From: Antedon mediterranea
Lineage: Eukaryota; Echinodermata; Crinoidea; Comatulida; Antedonidae
Assembly (NCBI RefSeq): GCF_964355755.1
Contig: NC_092672.1
Location: 38,622,501 to 38,686,500 of the forward strand
Length of the DNA: 64,000 nucleotides
Direction of reading: 5' to 3'
Shown here in pieces: positions 12,674 through 22,247 of this stretch. Positions within the stretch are counted from its first letter, which is position 1; every line of letters begins with the position of its first letter. The notes beneath the pieces are model-generated. The model did not search any database. It worked only from the letters and a program-made list of their open reading frames with translations, and was not told where the DNA came from. The position numbers and the translations under genes are program-made.

Positions 12674-14282
12674 CAGTGGTGGCGCCAGGATTTCCCCGAC
12701 GGGGGGGCCGAATTCCCCGACAGGGGGGCCGAATTCCCCCACGGGGGGCCGTACGCGCGAAAGCGGGGGTGGGTTTGGGAGGGGTATTCCCCCTCCCGAG
12801 CCTCAGAAAATTTTGAAAAAATAGATGCTTACACACTGTTTAATGGGCTAGAGCAACTGTTTCCATTTACATTTAATAACAATGTCACATAATAATGTAA
12901 ATTTAAATAAATCTTTCCTAAATACTCTAATTAATACGGATCTTTTTCGACGAACTAATAATAAACTTTGATCCAAAAATGCCTCGATAGTGCATGTGTT
13001 TAGTGTACGACTGTGCTTTGGTGGTCTGTATACAATGATGATTGCCGTAATCGCCGTGTCTATAACACAAATCAATAAAATGCCGTTTTTTCGGCCGTGT
13101 ACATAGAACAAGACATTTCATGTTTATGTTATGCCTATGAAATAATAATAAAAGAACATCATGTTTATCGTTTTTTTTATCGTTTATACTGCATACCATT
13201 ATATAAAAAACCTTCATACGCGAGAAAAAAGTTCACGATATTACACTCTACTCTGTACAGGGGTGTAAATATACAGGTCCACGCTAACGCTTGCACACGG
13301 ACCAGGGCGGAAAATGGTGTATTTTTGGAGAGTGATGACGTCAGCATTCACACGAAGAGCGATCTAAGACAACGTGATGCTGGTAGTGGGAGTGCATGTG
13401 TTTTGAAAATAACTCAGTTGTGGGTATTTTCCGAAGATTTTAAATTGCGTTTTCTTTTTAAACTCTTGAATTCATAAATAGTTCTTTCACTATGTAGGCC
13501 TATTTACACAACTATAGCTCTAGCCTACTCTTCTTAATTAAAAGAGTCAAGTGCGCCGAATCCGCGTCTAGCGACGGTCACGGGTTTGTTGCATCTTTTT
13601 TTTCCCTTTAGAAGTAAGCCACCCTATTCACCCACCTACCCTAGATCGAGATTTATGCGCGAAAAGAAACGTGACCAGACCCTGTTTTATGGTTCGGGCC
13701 AACCGCTTCCTTTTCCCAATCGAACCCCCACCCAAACCCCTTTAATCGACAGCGAACATATACGCAAGGGTTATTGGTAAATTGAAACAATTCGTAAACT
13801 CAACCGTGAGAACATAACTCGTACCTTTATCCCTGTATGAACGTACGTCGATGCGTAGTTGCAAATGAATTTTCGATTTTCGCCTGGAATCTGAAAAATA
13901 CATATTTTGGTCCCTGGATGTAATATGATACAGCCCAGATATGTCGACGCGTATACCGCAGTGAGTGAAAGATTCGTACAAACAGACACCGCCAGACAAA
14001 TGCGTACCACATATACTGTTTACTTCGCTGTCAGTATATCGTACGTACGTCAAAAATGGAATGCCGCAGTTACTTAAAATATATAGTAGTACACTTAATA
14101 TTGTTTTATTTTTTACCAGAAAAGAAATGATCATATTTTTCTCCCCGACAAATATGGCCAATACTCCCCGACGGGGGGGGCCAGCTTTCCCCGACGGGGG
14201 GGGGGGGGGGGGGGGGGCCCTGGCCCCCCCCCCCCGACCCCCCCCCCCCCCCCCCCCCCCCCCCCCGCTGGCGCCACCACTG
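12674..14282. mobile_element. hAT-like non-autonomous element with 8-bp target duplication
   Basis: It starts CAGTGGTGGCGCCAGG and ends with the inverse TGGCGCCACCACTG. It is flanked by the 8-bp direct repeat GTGGGTGG (12666-12673 and 14283-14290). CAGTGG ends plus an 8-bp duplication are the hAT signature. Subterminal blocks of CCCCGACGGGGG occur at both ends (12696-12760 and 14163-14260); the right one expands into long G and C runs, probably a source of sequencing uncertainty. Open frames inside (such as 13097-13477) show no transposase or dimerisation-domain motif, so I regard it as non-autonomous. Confidence 0.88.
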
Positions 14283-14951
14283 GTGGGTGGGAAGTGAAGT
14301 GTAGTTAGCCGTGGCATCGTGCAGATGTACACTATGCCACGCGGTAACGATGAAGGAGGATATGGCCTGATAGTGTGTAGTGTACTAATAAACTACTACT
14401 CAAATATACTGTATTTTAGGCCGCTAGTGAGTAGATAGTATCATAGAAAATCTTTCTAGGCATAGGCATCTAAGCCAAATGGGTCAAATAAACAACTATA
14501 TTTAATCTGCTTCTTTGTTATCAGGAACAATATCGGAATAATTTTATTTTCCGTACCACCACCGATCGCACCATCATTTATCACTGAAAACATTTTGTAA
14601 AATCAAAGATTGTATAGCGCCGCTCCGCGCTTATTTGACGACAGGCTTTAACGTGACGTCATTTTACTTTAGCTGCATGCGAAGAAGTAGTCACCGCTCC
14701 GGTGGTCCGATGTATTCGCGCGGTTTTTACCATTTTCATTATTGTATTCGTTCACGTTTGCATTGTTGTTTATTTTGTTCTCGGTTCATTTAAATTAATA
14801 AAAGTTATTTTAAGGGTTTCATTGTTTCATCTATACACTATGGAAGAAGATGCCATTTTTGCGATGTTATTTTTTATTCTGTTTGGAGTGGGAAACGATA
14901 GAGGCCTACTACCACTACGAGTTGGCCTCCGGCCCCACTAGGCTAGCTAGG

Positions 14952-15128
14952 CGTAAAGCCTGGTTCCCACTAGAACGTAACACAAGCGTTTTAACCAATG
15001 ACAAGCGAAGTTATAGACAGTTAGCAATCACAAGCGAATAAAGCATCGATTGTGATTGGTGGTCAATTCACTTGCGTTGCGTTACGTCTTTGTGTTGCGT
15101 CGCTAGTGCGTGGGAACCACGCTTAAGA
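14952..15128. mobile_element. Small MITE, family B, copy 1
   Basis: The ends are AAGCCTGGTTCCCACTAG and CTAGTGCGTGGGAACCACGC, with TAA next to both. The internal words 'caatgacaagcga' and 'aatcacaagcg' are shared with copies at 17272-17436 and 21236-21372. It sits inside the Harbinger-like element, so it inserted later or came with it. Confidence 0.8.
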
Positions 15129-15545
15129 CGTGGTAGGAGGATGATTGCTGGCAGCGAAGCAGCAATAAATGGGCCCAATCTTGTTGCAACGTCGCATGAC
15201 ATGATTGATATTACGACCTGTTTTAACGAGAGGTCAAAATATACCCTGAGGACACTTCCAACACGGTAACGGCGACCGGGAATCCACCAAATTTTAGGAT
15301 TCAGCCAAGTAGCCTTTTTTGCAATTAAAATCTCATTACACGGAATCTCTTTGTTGTTATACAACACACTTCTCGTAGGCGTGTAGAATATGCGTGTAAT
15401 AGCGTGTTGTATAAACGCGCCCTTACACTCAGTATGTAAATGTATACTATTATAGGCCTCTAAAGATGGGATGATGTACTGTAGGGCCTATCAGTTTCAT
15501 GTCATACGCTGATTTCCATCCTCCGGTTAAAAAAAAATTGCTGCC

Positions 15546-15695
15546 ACTGTACGTACGACTTATTATCTCGTACGTACGAGATAATATAACACGTACGTAC
15601 GAGATAATAACACGTACAGTACGAGATAATAAGTCGTACGTACGTACAAGATAATAACGCGTACGTACGAGATATCTAAGTCGTACGTACGAGTT
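15546..15695. repeat. Self-complementary CGTACG/GAGATAATA tandem repeat
   Basis: Five or six imperfect units of about 25 bases, each built of a palindromic gtacgtac core plus 'gagataata' or its complement 'tattatctc'. Units face both ways, so the whole stretch can fold on itself. No gene is seen. Confidence 0.8.
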
Positions 15696-16221
15696 GTGGA
15701 GGCTTTTTTTTTACACATGTCCCCAATGGGGCTTCGTAGAATAGGATATGGATCGTAAAAAATATTGTTTATAAACCGCATTTTATAAAAACACATAATA
15801 AAAATAAAGCCAGAAGTAAGTTATTTTGTTTATAAACAAAATCATTATTTTTGCCAAAAGTAGGCTTAAATTCGAAGTTTTAATTTATTTTTATGTTTTG
15901 GGGCACAATGCTGCTTTAAATTATCACATACATACTTATTTCTCAACTTTATATCTATAATTTCAACCATGAAACACATATACCAGTATGAATAAAAAAA
16001 TGTTGTTTTCACAATATCACATATATTAAATATCATTTCTGTACGAGTTTTTTCCACATAAGTAAAACGGCACTTGACACAATAACGTTTAAAAACATTT
16101 TGTTTTCTTTAAATCAATTATGAAGTTAATAGTTTACACATTCATAGTAGACCTATTCCTGGAAAGTTTACGGTAATATGGTATTTTAATTAAATAAAGA
16201 CACTGTGCCTATGTGCCTATC
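15696..16221. other. Intergenic stretch, no feature recognised
   Basis: AT-rich sequence between the transposon block and the Link-domain gene. It presumably holds the 3' UTR of that minus-strand gene. I see no repeat, RNA or coding signal. Confidence 0.5.
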
Positions 16222-19200
16222 TTAAGGTGGAACATAACAAAATCCATCGTATCCTTCTGCTATTATAGGATCGGATACAGGGACCCCTAATGCAGTCATC
16301 GTAGAAGGCTTATATCTACAATTTGCCACTTTTCCATTCGCAATCCAACCCTGGAGATATCCGTATGATAGCCTGCATTGTTTGCTTCCACTAATTCAGA
16401 AGATGTGGCGAGTCTGCCTCCAATCTCAGCACATTTATCGTCAGCTTCAGTGAAAGTTGTTAGTGAGCTCGCAATAAGTCCTCTAATAGCAACGATCCTA
16501 TATACAGTAAACGGATATTGATCAGCATCTACATCTAGTAAGGAACAAAATGCACTGATCTTTGTTTCTCCTGCATGATGCTCAGAAATTCTAAATCTGG
16601 TACCAACCAAGATATTTTCCCAACACGGACCTGTATGAAAAAAGCAACAGTTTCCAAACATTCCTTTAGTAAACCAAGCCCGTCTACATTGTTTAAATCC
16701 TGTTAAAGTGGCGTTGTAAACCTCCATTGGCAGGGCTAGATGTCCTCCAAACTCACTCTGACATCGATTCTCTGCGTCTGTGTAGATGTAACCATTGGCA
16801 ACATCGTACCTCAAATTAAGAATTTTCCAGTCGGAATGGTAGTCTTTAACTTCGGGTGGAAGGTTCGAGTAGAAATAGCAATAGAAGCAAGGAAACACTG
16901 CGCTACGGTCTGGATATATGTTACAACGTGTAGCTGGTTCCTCGAGTACACACATATTTTCATCATTGGAGAAGGTCACCTCTCCACTTATCAACCAGCA
17001 GTTATCACAGCTTGTTGCATTTTCTCCATATTTCACGATTGCCGTCACTAGTTGTTCGTAAGACGCCAAAGAACCTTTAAGACGTTGACATTCCTTGGTC
17101 GCTTGTTCGTAATTGACGTCAAGGGACATTTTGGAAAACATGCCATCTTGTATCTGCAACAACAACATATATAGAATGGTCATTTCGGGGTCAATGAGCA
17201 TCGAACTTATTAGAATTACGTTTTGAACAATTACATTCCTAGTTAGCCTATACGCTAACAAAGTATCCTAAAGCTTGTTCCCACTAGCGACGCAGCGCAA
17301 GAACGCAACGTAAGTGATTGTACAAATCACAAGCGATGAATTATTCGAACCATCGCTTGTCATTAGTCAACTCCTCGCGTTACGCGAACGTCAAGCTTGC
17401 GCTTTGCGACTCTAGTAGTGGAAACCACGCTCTAGAATAGTACTCACTGAAATTTCGTAATCTCGTGTCGGTTCTGATACGTCATCACTCTCAATATCCT
17501 GGGTTGTCTGACATACTATTTTCCCGCCAATTCTAATATGACTACACTTTTCAAATCCTATTCTCAGACACGCATGCGCACATCGAATTCGATACAGTTT
17601 AATGCTGTACGTAGCTTCTCCAGACATTGTCCGTATTCTAAATAACTCCGACTTTAATCCCGGTGTTCGAGCTGAAAAAAGGAAAACAAAAATAAAGTAA
17701 TAACTACCAAAAACATAATACGCCATTTTGTATCTTTCGGTGAAAACCCCAACAAAATGATGGTCTTTGGCGTTGTTAGATCATTTTTTAGACCCACTTT
17801 TTAACTTTTAAATTTTATCTTAAGCTCTGTCCACACTATCAATCTTTATGAGGATTAAAATGAATATTATTAGTGACAGTACAATGGCCTATTAAGAAAA
17901 TTGTTTTTAAAACATTTTGATAGTTAACCGAAAATGTCAATAGGAGATACATTTTGCATACATGCAAACCAAAATCCACCTTTATTATTCAATTATCCAT
18001 CCAATTCTCAACTTTAGTTCTGTTATTTTTAATTATATTTCGAAAACTTAGTCTACGCGCATTCAGCGTCTGCATAACCGTTTTTTACGCTACATCAGCC
18101 ACAACCAGAATCCTGATTTTCATTTCCATGTCCGATCTCCTGAGTCCCGTAGAACCTTTTTTGATCTTGTTTATTTTTTGTATAAATGTGTCAATTCTTT
18201 GTTTGACTGTAACTTAGTTAGTAATTTTTATCTTAGAGTCGCCGTCTTAGAAGAAATCCTACTTTCCATATTCCTTTTAGTAGAGTAAATGTTTTAAAAA
18301 ATGGTTTTAGTAGATTAAGTCAAACTTAAAATTCTTTTACTTTAAGAAACCCTGAGTTAGATATCTTAGTAATAATTTCCGTAAGTTTCGTAACATTGTT
18401 AGTAGTTTGGTTTAATGTATTTTATTGTATATGTTTGTGTTTGTCTGTGTTCCCTCCTGTAAGTGGTGAACCATGAGTTCACTGTTGGTTGGGAAATGAA
18501 TAAATAAAATAAATAAAAATTAAAAATAAATTGGCGAATAAGTAAAAATTTAAAATATTATAAATTATGCTCTGTCTACACTATCGAACTAGTTTGACAA
18601 AAAATGTGATGTGCCCATGGGCATGATTATGCCATATCACGACCATGTTTGAACATATCACTACCATATTTGGGCACATCGCACTTTTTTTGTAATAATA
18701 ATTACTTCCAATGTTTTCATATTGACATTTTCGGTTAACTATCAAAATGATTCAAAAACAATTTTATTGTAATGTCACGTCGTAGACCTAATAACTATTC
18801 TTTTTAACCAAAAAAACTGATAATGATCGGGCTATTTTCATCCCAAAGATTTTTAATAGGCCATTGTACTGTCACGTCGTAGACCTAATAATTATTCATT
18901 TTAACCAAAAGCACTGAAACTGATAATGATCGGCCTATGTTTACTCTAAAAAAAATTATTCCAAAACATTTTTTAATAGGCCATTGTAATGTCACGTAGA
19001 CCAAATAACTTTCTTTTGTGGATTTTTACTTTTATGTTAAACCAAGACAACGAAAAGGAATAAAATTACCTTCGTGACGTTTCGCCGACAATCTGTCAGC
19101 TGCTTCAGACTAATGCCTGGGTTGGAATGGTCTGGTTTTTTAAACGTCACGAAGGTAATTTTATTCCTTTTCGTTGTCTTGGTTTAACATAAAAGTAAAA

Positions 19201-19472
19201 ATCCACAAAAATATTATTTGGAACCAGATGAATTTATTCAATGTAATCAAATAACTTTCATTAAAACAAAAATTAATCAAAAATATGTTGACTGTAATGT
19301 CACGTAGACCTAATAATTATTCTTTTTGATCCAAAACACTGACACTGAAATACATTCCAAGAAATATTTCGAAACTGGTGGCGAGAAAGTCAAACTACTT
19401 GTCATGTGACGTCTTACCTTTTGTCGTCAGACAGAAAGACATGACAAGTAATAATATCACAACTCCTGTCAT
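16222..19472 (-). CDS. Secreted protein with PAN-like segment and three Link modules; frameshift in the last
   Basis: Three coding exons: 19472-19418 (signal peptide, MTGVVILLLVMSFCLTT), 17671-17448, and 17153-16222. Splice sites are good and the first two exons total 279 bases, phase 0. The second exon encodes a cysteine pattern (CAHACLRIGFEKC then VC) like PAN/apple domains. The third carries three Link-type modules, recognised from DGMFSKMS/YEQATKECQRLKGSLAS, FGGHLALPMEVYNA and TFTEADDKCAEIGGRLATS. Link modules bind hyaluronan or related glycans outside the cell in characterised proteins. In the third module the frame ends early at about 16294. One base change of frame near 16353-16362 restores QGWIANGKVANC and GFCYVPP to a stop at 16222, and the 932-base exon is one base short of a full frame. 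So the gene is either recently broken or carries a sequence error. A 5' UTR exon may end at the donor near 20450. About 403 aa if the frame is continuous. Confidence 0.8.
17272..17436. mobile_element. Small MITE, family B, copy 2
   Basis: The ends resemble AAGCTTGTTCCCACTAG and AGTAGTGGAAACCACGCT. The internal 'catcgcttgtcatt' and 'aatcacaagcgatg' match the copies at 14952 and 21236. It fills most of the intron between exons 2 and 3 of the Link-domain gene, ending about 12 bases from exon 2. Confidence 0.8.
17822..17855. mobile_element. CArG-box MITE, left-end fragment (copy 4)
   Basis: Only the left terminal part, AAGCTCTGTCCACACTATC, is retained. It lies in the first intron of the Link-domain gene, next to an inverted repeat (17895-17947 against 18715-18770) that brackets a LINE tail. 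Confidence 0.6.
17955..18540 (+). mobile_element. 5'-truncated non-LTR retrotransposon (LINE) 3' end
   Basis: The plus strand, allowing for decay, reads RRTFFDLVYFLYKCVNS, a segment typical of the region after the reverse transcriptase domain in CR1/L2/Jockey-type LINE ORF2 (family knowledge). A non-coding tail follows, ending in repeats of aaataaaataaataaaaat near 18500-18530, the usual LINE 3' end. No intact frame remains. It sits in the first intron of the Link-domain gene on the opposite strand. Confidence 0.65.
18568..18695. mobile_element. CArG-box MITE, copy 5 (right end lost)
   Basis: Left end GCTCTGTCTACACTATCGAA is present. Internal CCATATTTGG is retained and the right terminal repeat is missing. 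It directly follows the LINE tail. Confidence 0.7.
18765..19345. repeat. Tandem repeat of about 90-120 bp split by a Penelope-like insertion
   Basis: Units contain 'aatgtcacgtcgtagaccta' (or a close form) followed by 'ataattatt' and 'actgataatgatcgg'. They start near 18770, 18868, 18986 and 19293. The last unit is separated from the others by the Penelope-like insertion at 19014-19213. Confidence 0.7.
19014..19213. mobile_element. Minimal Penelope-like element: two pLTR ends fused head to head
   Basis: A left arm of about 120 bases (minus orientation) is followed directly by an inverted arm (plus orientation). Both match the terminal parts of the larger Penelope-like element at 29683-31523. 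The words 'aaaccaagacaacgaaaag' and 'aaggtaattttattcc' mark the arms. Flanking sequence 'caaataactttc' is present on both sides (about 19003 and 19249), consistent with a target duplication. No coding part remains. Confidence 0.85.
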
Positions 19473-20188
19473 GATATTCCCAACAGTGATGTTCCTAAAA
19501 GAAAGAAAATGTTTTGTTTAGCTTCTCTACATACAAGATCAATTTTATCTTTCAAATTCATATCGTATAATACTAAAGCATTTCTGATTTCTTTATTTTA
19601 CTCTTTACTATTTCCATTCACAAATATCATAAGCATACATAATAATCATTATAAACAGAAGAATGAAAAACTTAAAGAATTAAAAATTTCTTCAAACGTT
19701 CATGGAGAAAATCAAATTCGATTCGATCTTTTTATTTCTAATATTAATGAGAATAAAGTGGTGTTTACGCCACTAAAGAGGACTAAAATGTATTTCTGTC
19801 TTCTGATATGGTTACCTCGGAAAGGTACATCACGTACGATTAGATGATCGTACACATCTTTCTTGTATATATATATATGTTTATTGTTACTTAATTATCA
19901 TATTCATTTTGTGTGGAAAACCAATAAAAACAAACAAACACTTGTGAAAACATTAATTGATGGTTATGGAATAATTTACCTATTAATATAATGTGCGTAT
20001 AGCTCCAAGTGTACAATGTTTAAACATTGTTAAAAAGTTTTCTTTTCCCTAAGGAATAATTTAGATTTGTCCTTGTAAACTAAACTCAAAACTCATCTCT
20101 TCAGAGAAGCATAATCACACGCTACTACTTGCACAGATCTTGGAAAACACAGCGCTTTGAAACCTTTGTCTCTTGCGCTTTATAAATG

Positions 20189-20224
<36 letters not shown>

Positions 20225-21235
20225 CTGCTCTAATTAATTTGCAGCGCTTGATCTTTTTTTTGGAAAAGCGCTTTATAAATCTGTATAGTATGTCTACATT
20301 TAATTCAATCCGTAAATGTTATATTATATTTCTCTAGACACAATTAACATAGACTCGTCATGGATCCGTGAATATTTTTTTTATACTTAACTACGAACAA
20401 TTGCTCTGGTTTAAGAGCATCTGAAACTCTAAATAAAAAAAAACTCACCTCTCTCGTCGTCTGTTCTTAAAATACACCAAATATTGAAGTAACCTAAATT
20501 AATGTTTACCTCCTCCTGGAATGAATCTTGAAACTATATCTCTATCTCCAAGTAAATGAGACTGATTGGTTCATCATAGATAGATGTCTCTGTTTGCCTA
20601 AAATTTAGCCAATTAAAGACATCCAATTATTATCGAATAGTGTGCTACGTTTACCTTGATGGTACTGTATGATATTGTTATGTTGCCTAATACAACAGAC
20701 TCGCATTCAGCTAAGTCATCGATTGATGTAACTGGCTACATAGCGACCTGGTTCCAGCGATTATAATTAACAAGCTGAAATTTTAGAACTTATAAACTGA
20801 AGTACCATTTATATACACGAAAATAACAATAGATCTGATAGAGAATAACATAACGTTTTAAGTTGGCCTATTTAATATATTGTGTTTATTGTGGAATTCT
20901 ATCTCATATATTAACTTTTGTTATAATAATTACGTTTTTTCATTTTTTATCACAAATTTGACTAACCTGGCACTTTAAATTTAAAGTTAACATAATTTAT
21001 TTTTATTCTTTTTCTTACTTCTTACTAATGAAGAATAATCATGTGGAAACCACTCTATTATGTAAAGCATTAATGATTTTCAATGTGCTCTTAGCTCATA
21101 AAAGGAAATGGGAGATGATTTTCTAAAGAGCTATTACTGTGTATTAAGTCAAGTGTGCCGTTATCATTCACTAAATACCAGGAGCCTGTAATTATTGATT
21201 CAATAATAGGCGGCCTAATAACAATTATCTTCCTG

Positions 21236-21372
21236 TTCGATTCCTACAAGAGACGCAACACAACATAAGCGCAACGTATGTGATGTGTCCAATCACAAGC
21301 AATGGATTATTTGAAATGTCGCTTGTCATTGGTCAACTCGAACGTTTGTCTAGTGAAAACCAGACGCTTTAT
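21236..21372. mobile_element. Small MITE, family B, copy 3 (ends eroded)
   Basis: Shares 'aatcacaagcaatg', 'cgcttgtcattggtcaactc' and the terminal 'ctagtgaaaaccag' with the copies at 14952 and 17272. The left end is partly lost. Confidence 0.7.
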
Positions 21373-21609
21373 TACGCCATCGTCTTCATCACAATAATTG
21401 CCATCATCATTATCATCGTCATTGTCATATATAATCATTCTCTTCCTCATTCTCATTAATAAAGATTCCATCTTTATGTCAGTTGATGCTTAATTAATTT
21501 ACCGGCCAATCTGACATCGTGGACCAATTACCAATAACTTATTATTAATTTTGATATTCAATTTTCAGGTACAAACACCAACATGGGTGGTAACCAACGT
21601 ATCCAGGTA

Positions 21610-21897
21610 AATTACTATTATTATTCTTTTTTTTAATTATTCAATTTTAGGCAAATTGCCAAGGATAACCACAAGTGAACTCAATCACTGTCCTTCTCTC
21701 AAAGGTGGCTCTCCTGTTCCCACGACAAACATATATACAAGATGCTCTACATAAACAAAGACTTATTACAAGTCTTTGAGAGTGGGGTTGCAAATTGTCA
21801 TGAGAAAAAATCCTGACATATTATGACAGGACTTGAACCAAGGACCCTTAGATTGGTAACCAAGCATCATAACCACCAAAACACTAAGCCTATAATC
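21610..21897 (-). mobile_element. tRNA-derived SINE
   Basis: On the minus strand a tRNA-like head (21897 leftwards) has a pol III B-box GGTTCAAGTCC, preceded by an A-box-like 'ttagtgttttggtggtta'. A non-tRNA body follows, then a simple A/T-rich tail (attattatt) near 21610. This layout is that of a tRNA-derived SINE. It is not a functional tRNA because no acceptor stem pairing is visible. Confidence 0.7.
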
Positions 21898-22247
21898 TAC
21901 CGTAACAGTTGCATCAATTAGTTAAATCAAAATGACAGTACCAAGTTAAGTTGCATTGTTATTGTAGGCAGCAATCAGTATAAAAAATAAATGCAGGTTA
22001 AAGACTATGATGATATTCTTTATATATTTATTCAATATTAAAACAAGTGGCACCAGTATTTACAATATTAGATTAATATAGTTTCTGCGTTTATATTGTT
22101 AATTCCTCTTCTTGCTTTTTTTTATATGATTTGTATATGGATGTACTATCCGAAATAAAGAAATTAATGAATGAATGAATAGGCCTAACTTTTAAATGCT
22201 GATATATAGTTCCTTTTAACAGAGTAACATGTGCACATGATGCCTGT

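Larger units (their letters stand above)
12077..15422. mobile_element. Harbinger-like DNA transposon, interrupted by a hAT-like element and a MITE
   Basis: The ends are GGTCGTGTTTATACAACAC and, inverted, GGGCGCGTTTATACAACAC, flanked by TTA direct repeats (12074-12076 and 15423-15425). A 3-bp TTA or TWA target duplication and GG-starting ends fit PIF/Harbinger (family knowledge). Internal inverted segments of about 60 bases around 'cgcatgcagctaaagtaaa' (12256-12315 and 14637-14698) belong to the same structure. About 1.6 kb of its middle is the hAT-like element at 12674-14282, and 14952-15128 is a small MITE. No intact transposase was recognised. A weak minus-strand frame at 15068-15367 has no assignable domain. 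Confidence 0.75.
19495..22247. other. Intergenic stretch between the Link-domain gene and DHX37
   Basis: No gene can be supported. It holds a (TTA)n microsatellite at about 20192-20222, a family-B MITE (21236-21372) and a tRNA-derived SINE (21610-21897). A GAG|GTGAGT donor on the minus strand near 20446-20452 may close a 5' UTR exon of the Link-domain gene. The DHX37 3' UTR should lie left of 22248. Confidence 0.5.

Noticed and set aside
13742-14332. 196-codon minus-strand frame with a poly-glycine/proline segment
   Set aside because: The low-complexity part is translation of the C/G runs at the hAT-like element end; the rest matches no domain.
21548-21610. Possible plus-strand first exon with ATGGGTGGTAACCAAC between AG and GT
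   Set aside because: It has only eight codons, no following exon on the plus strand, and lies next to a SINE.
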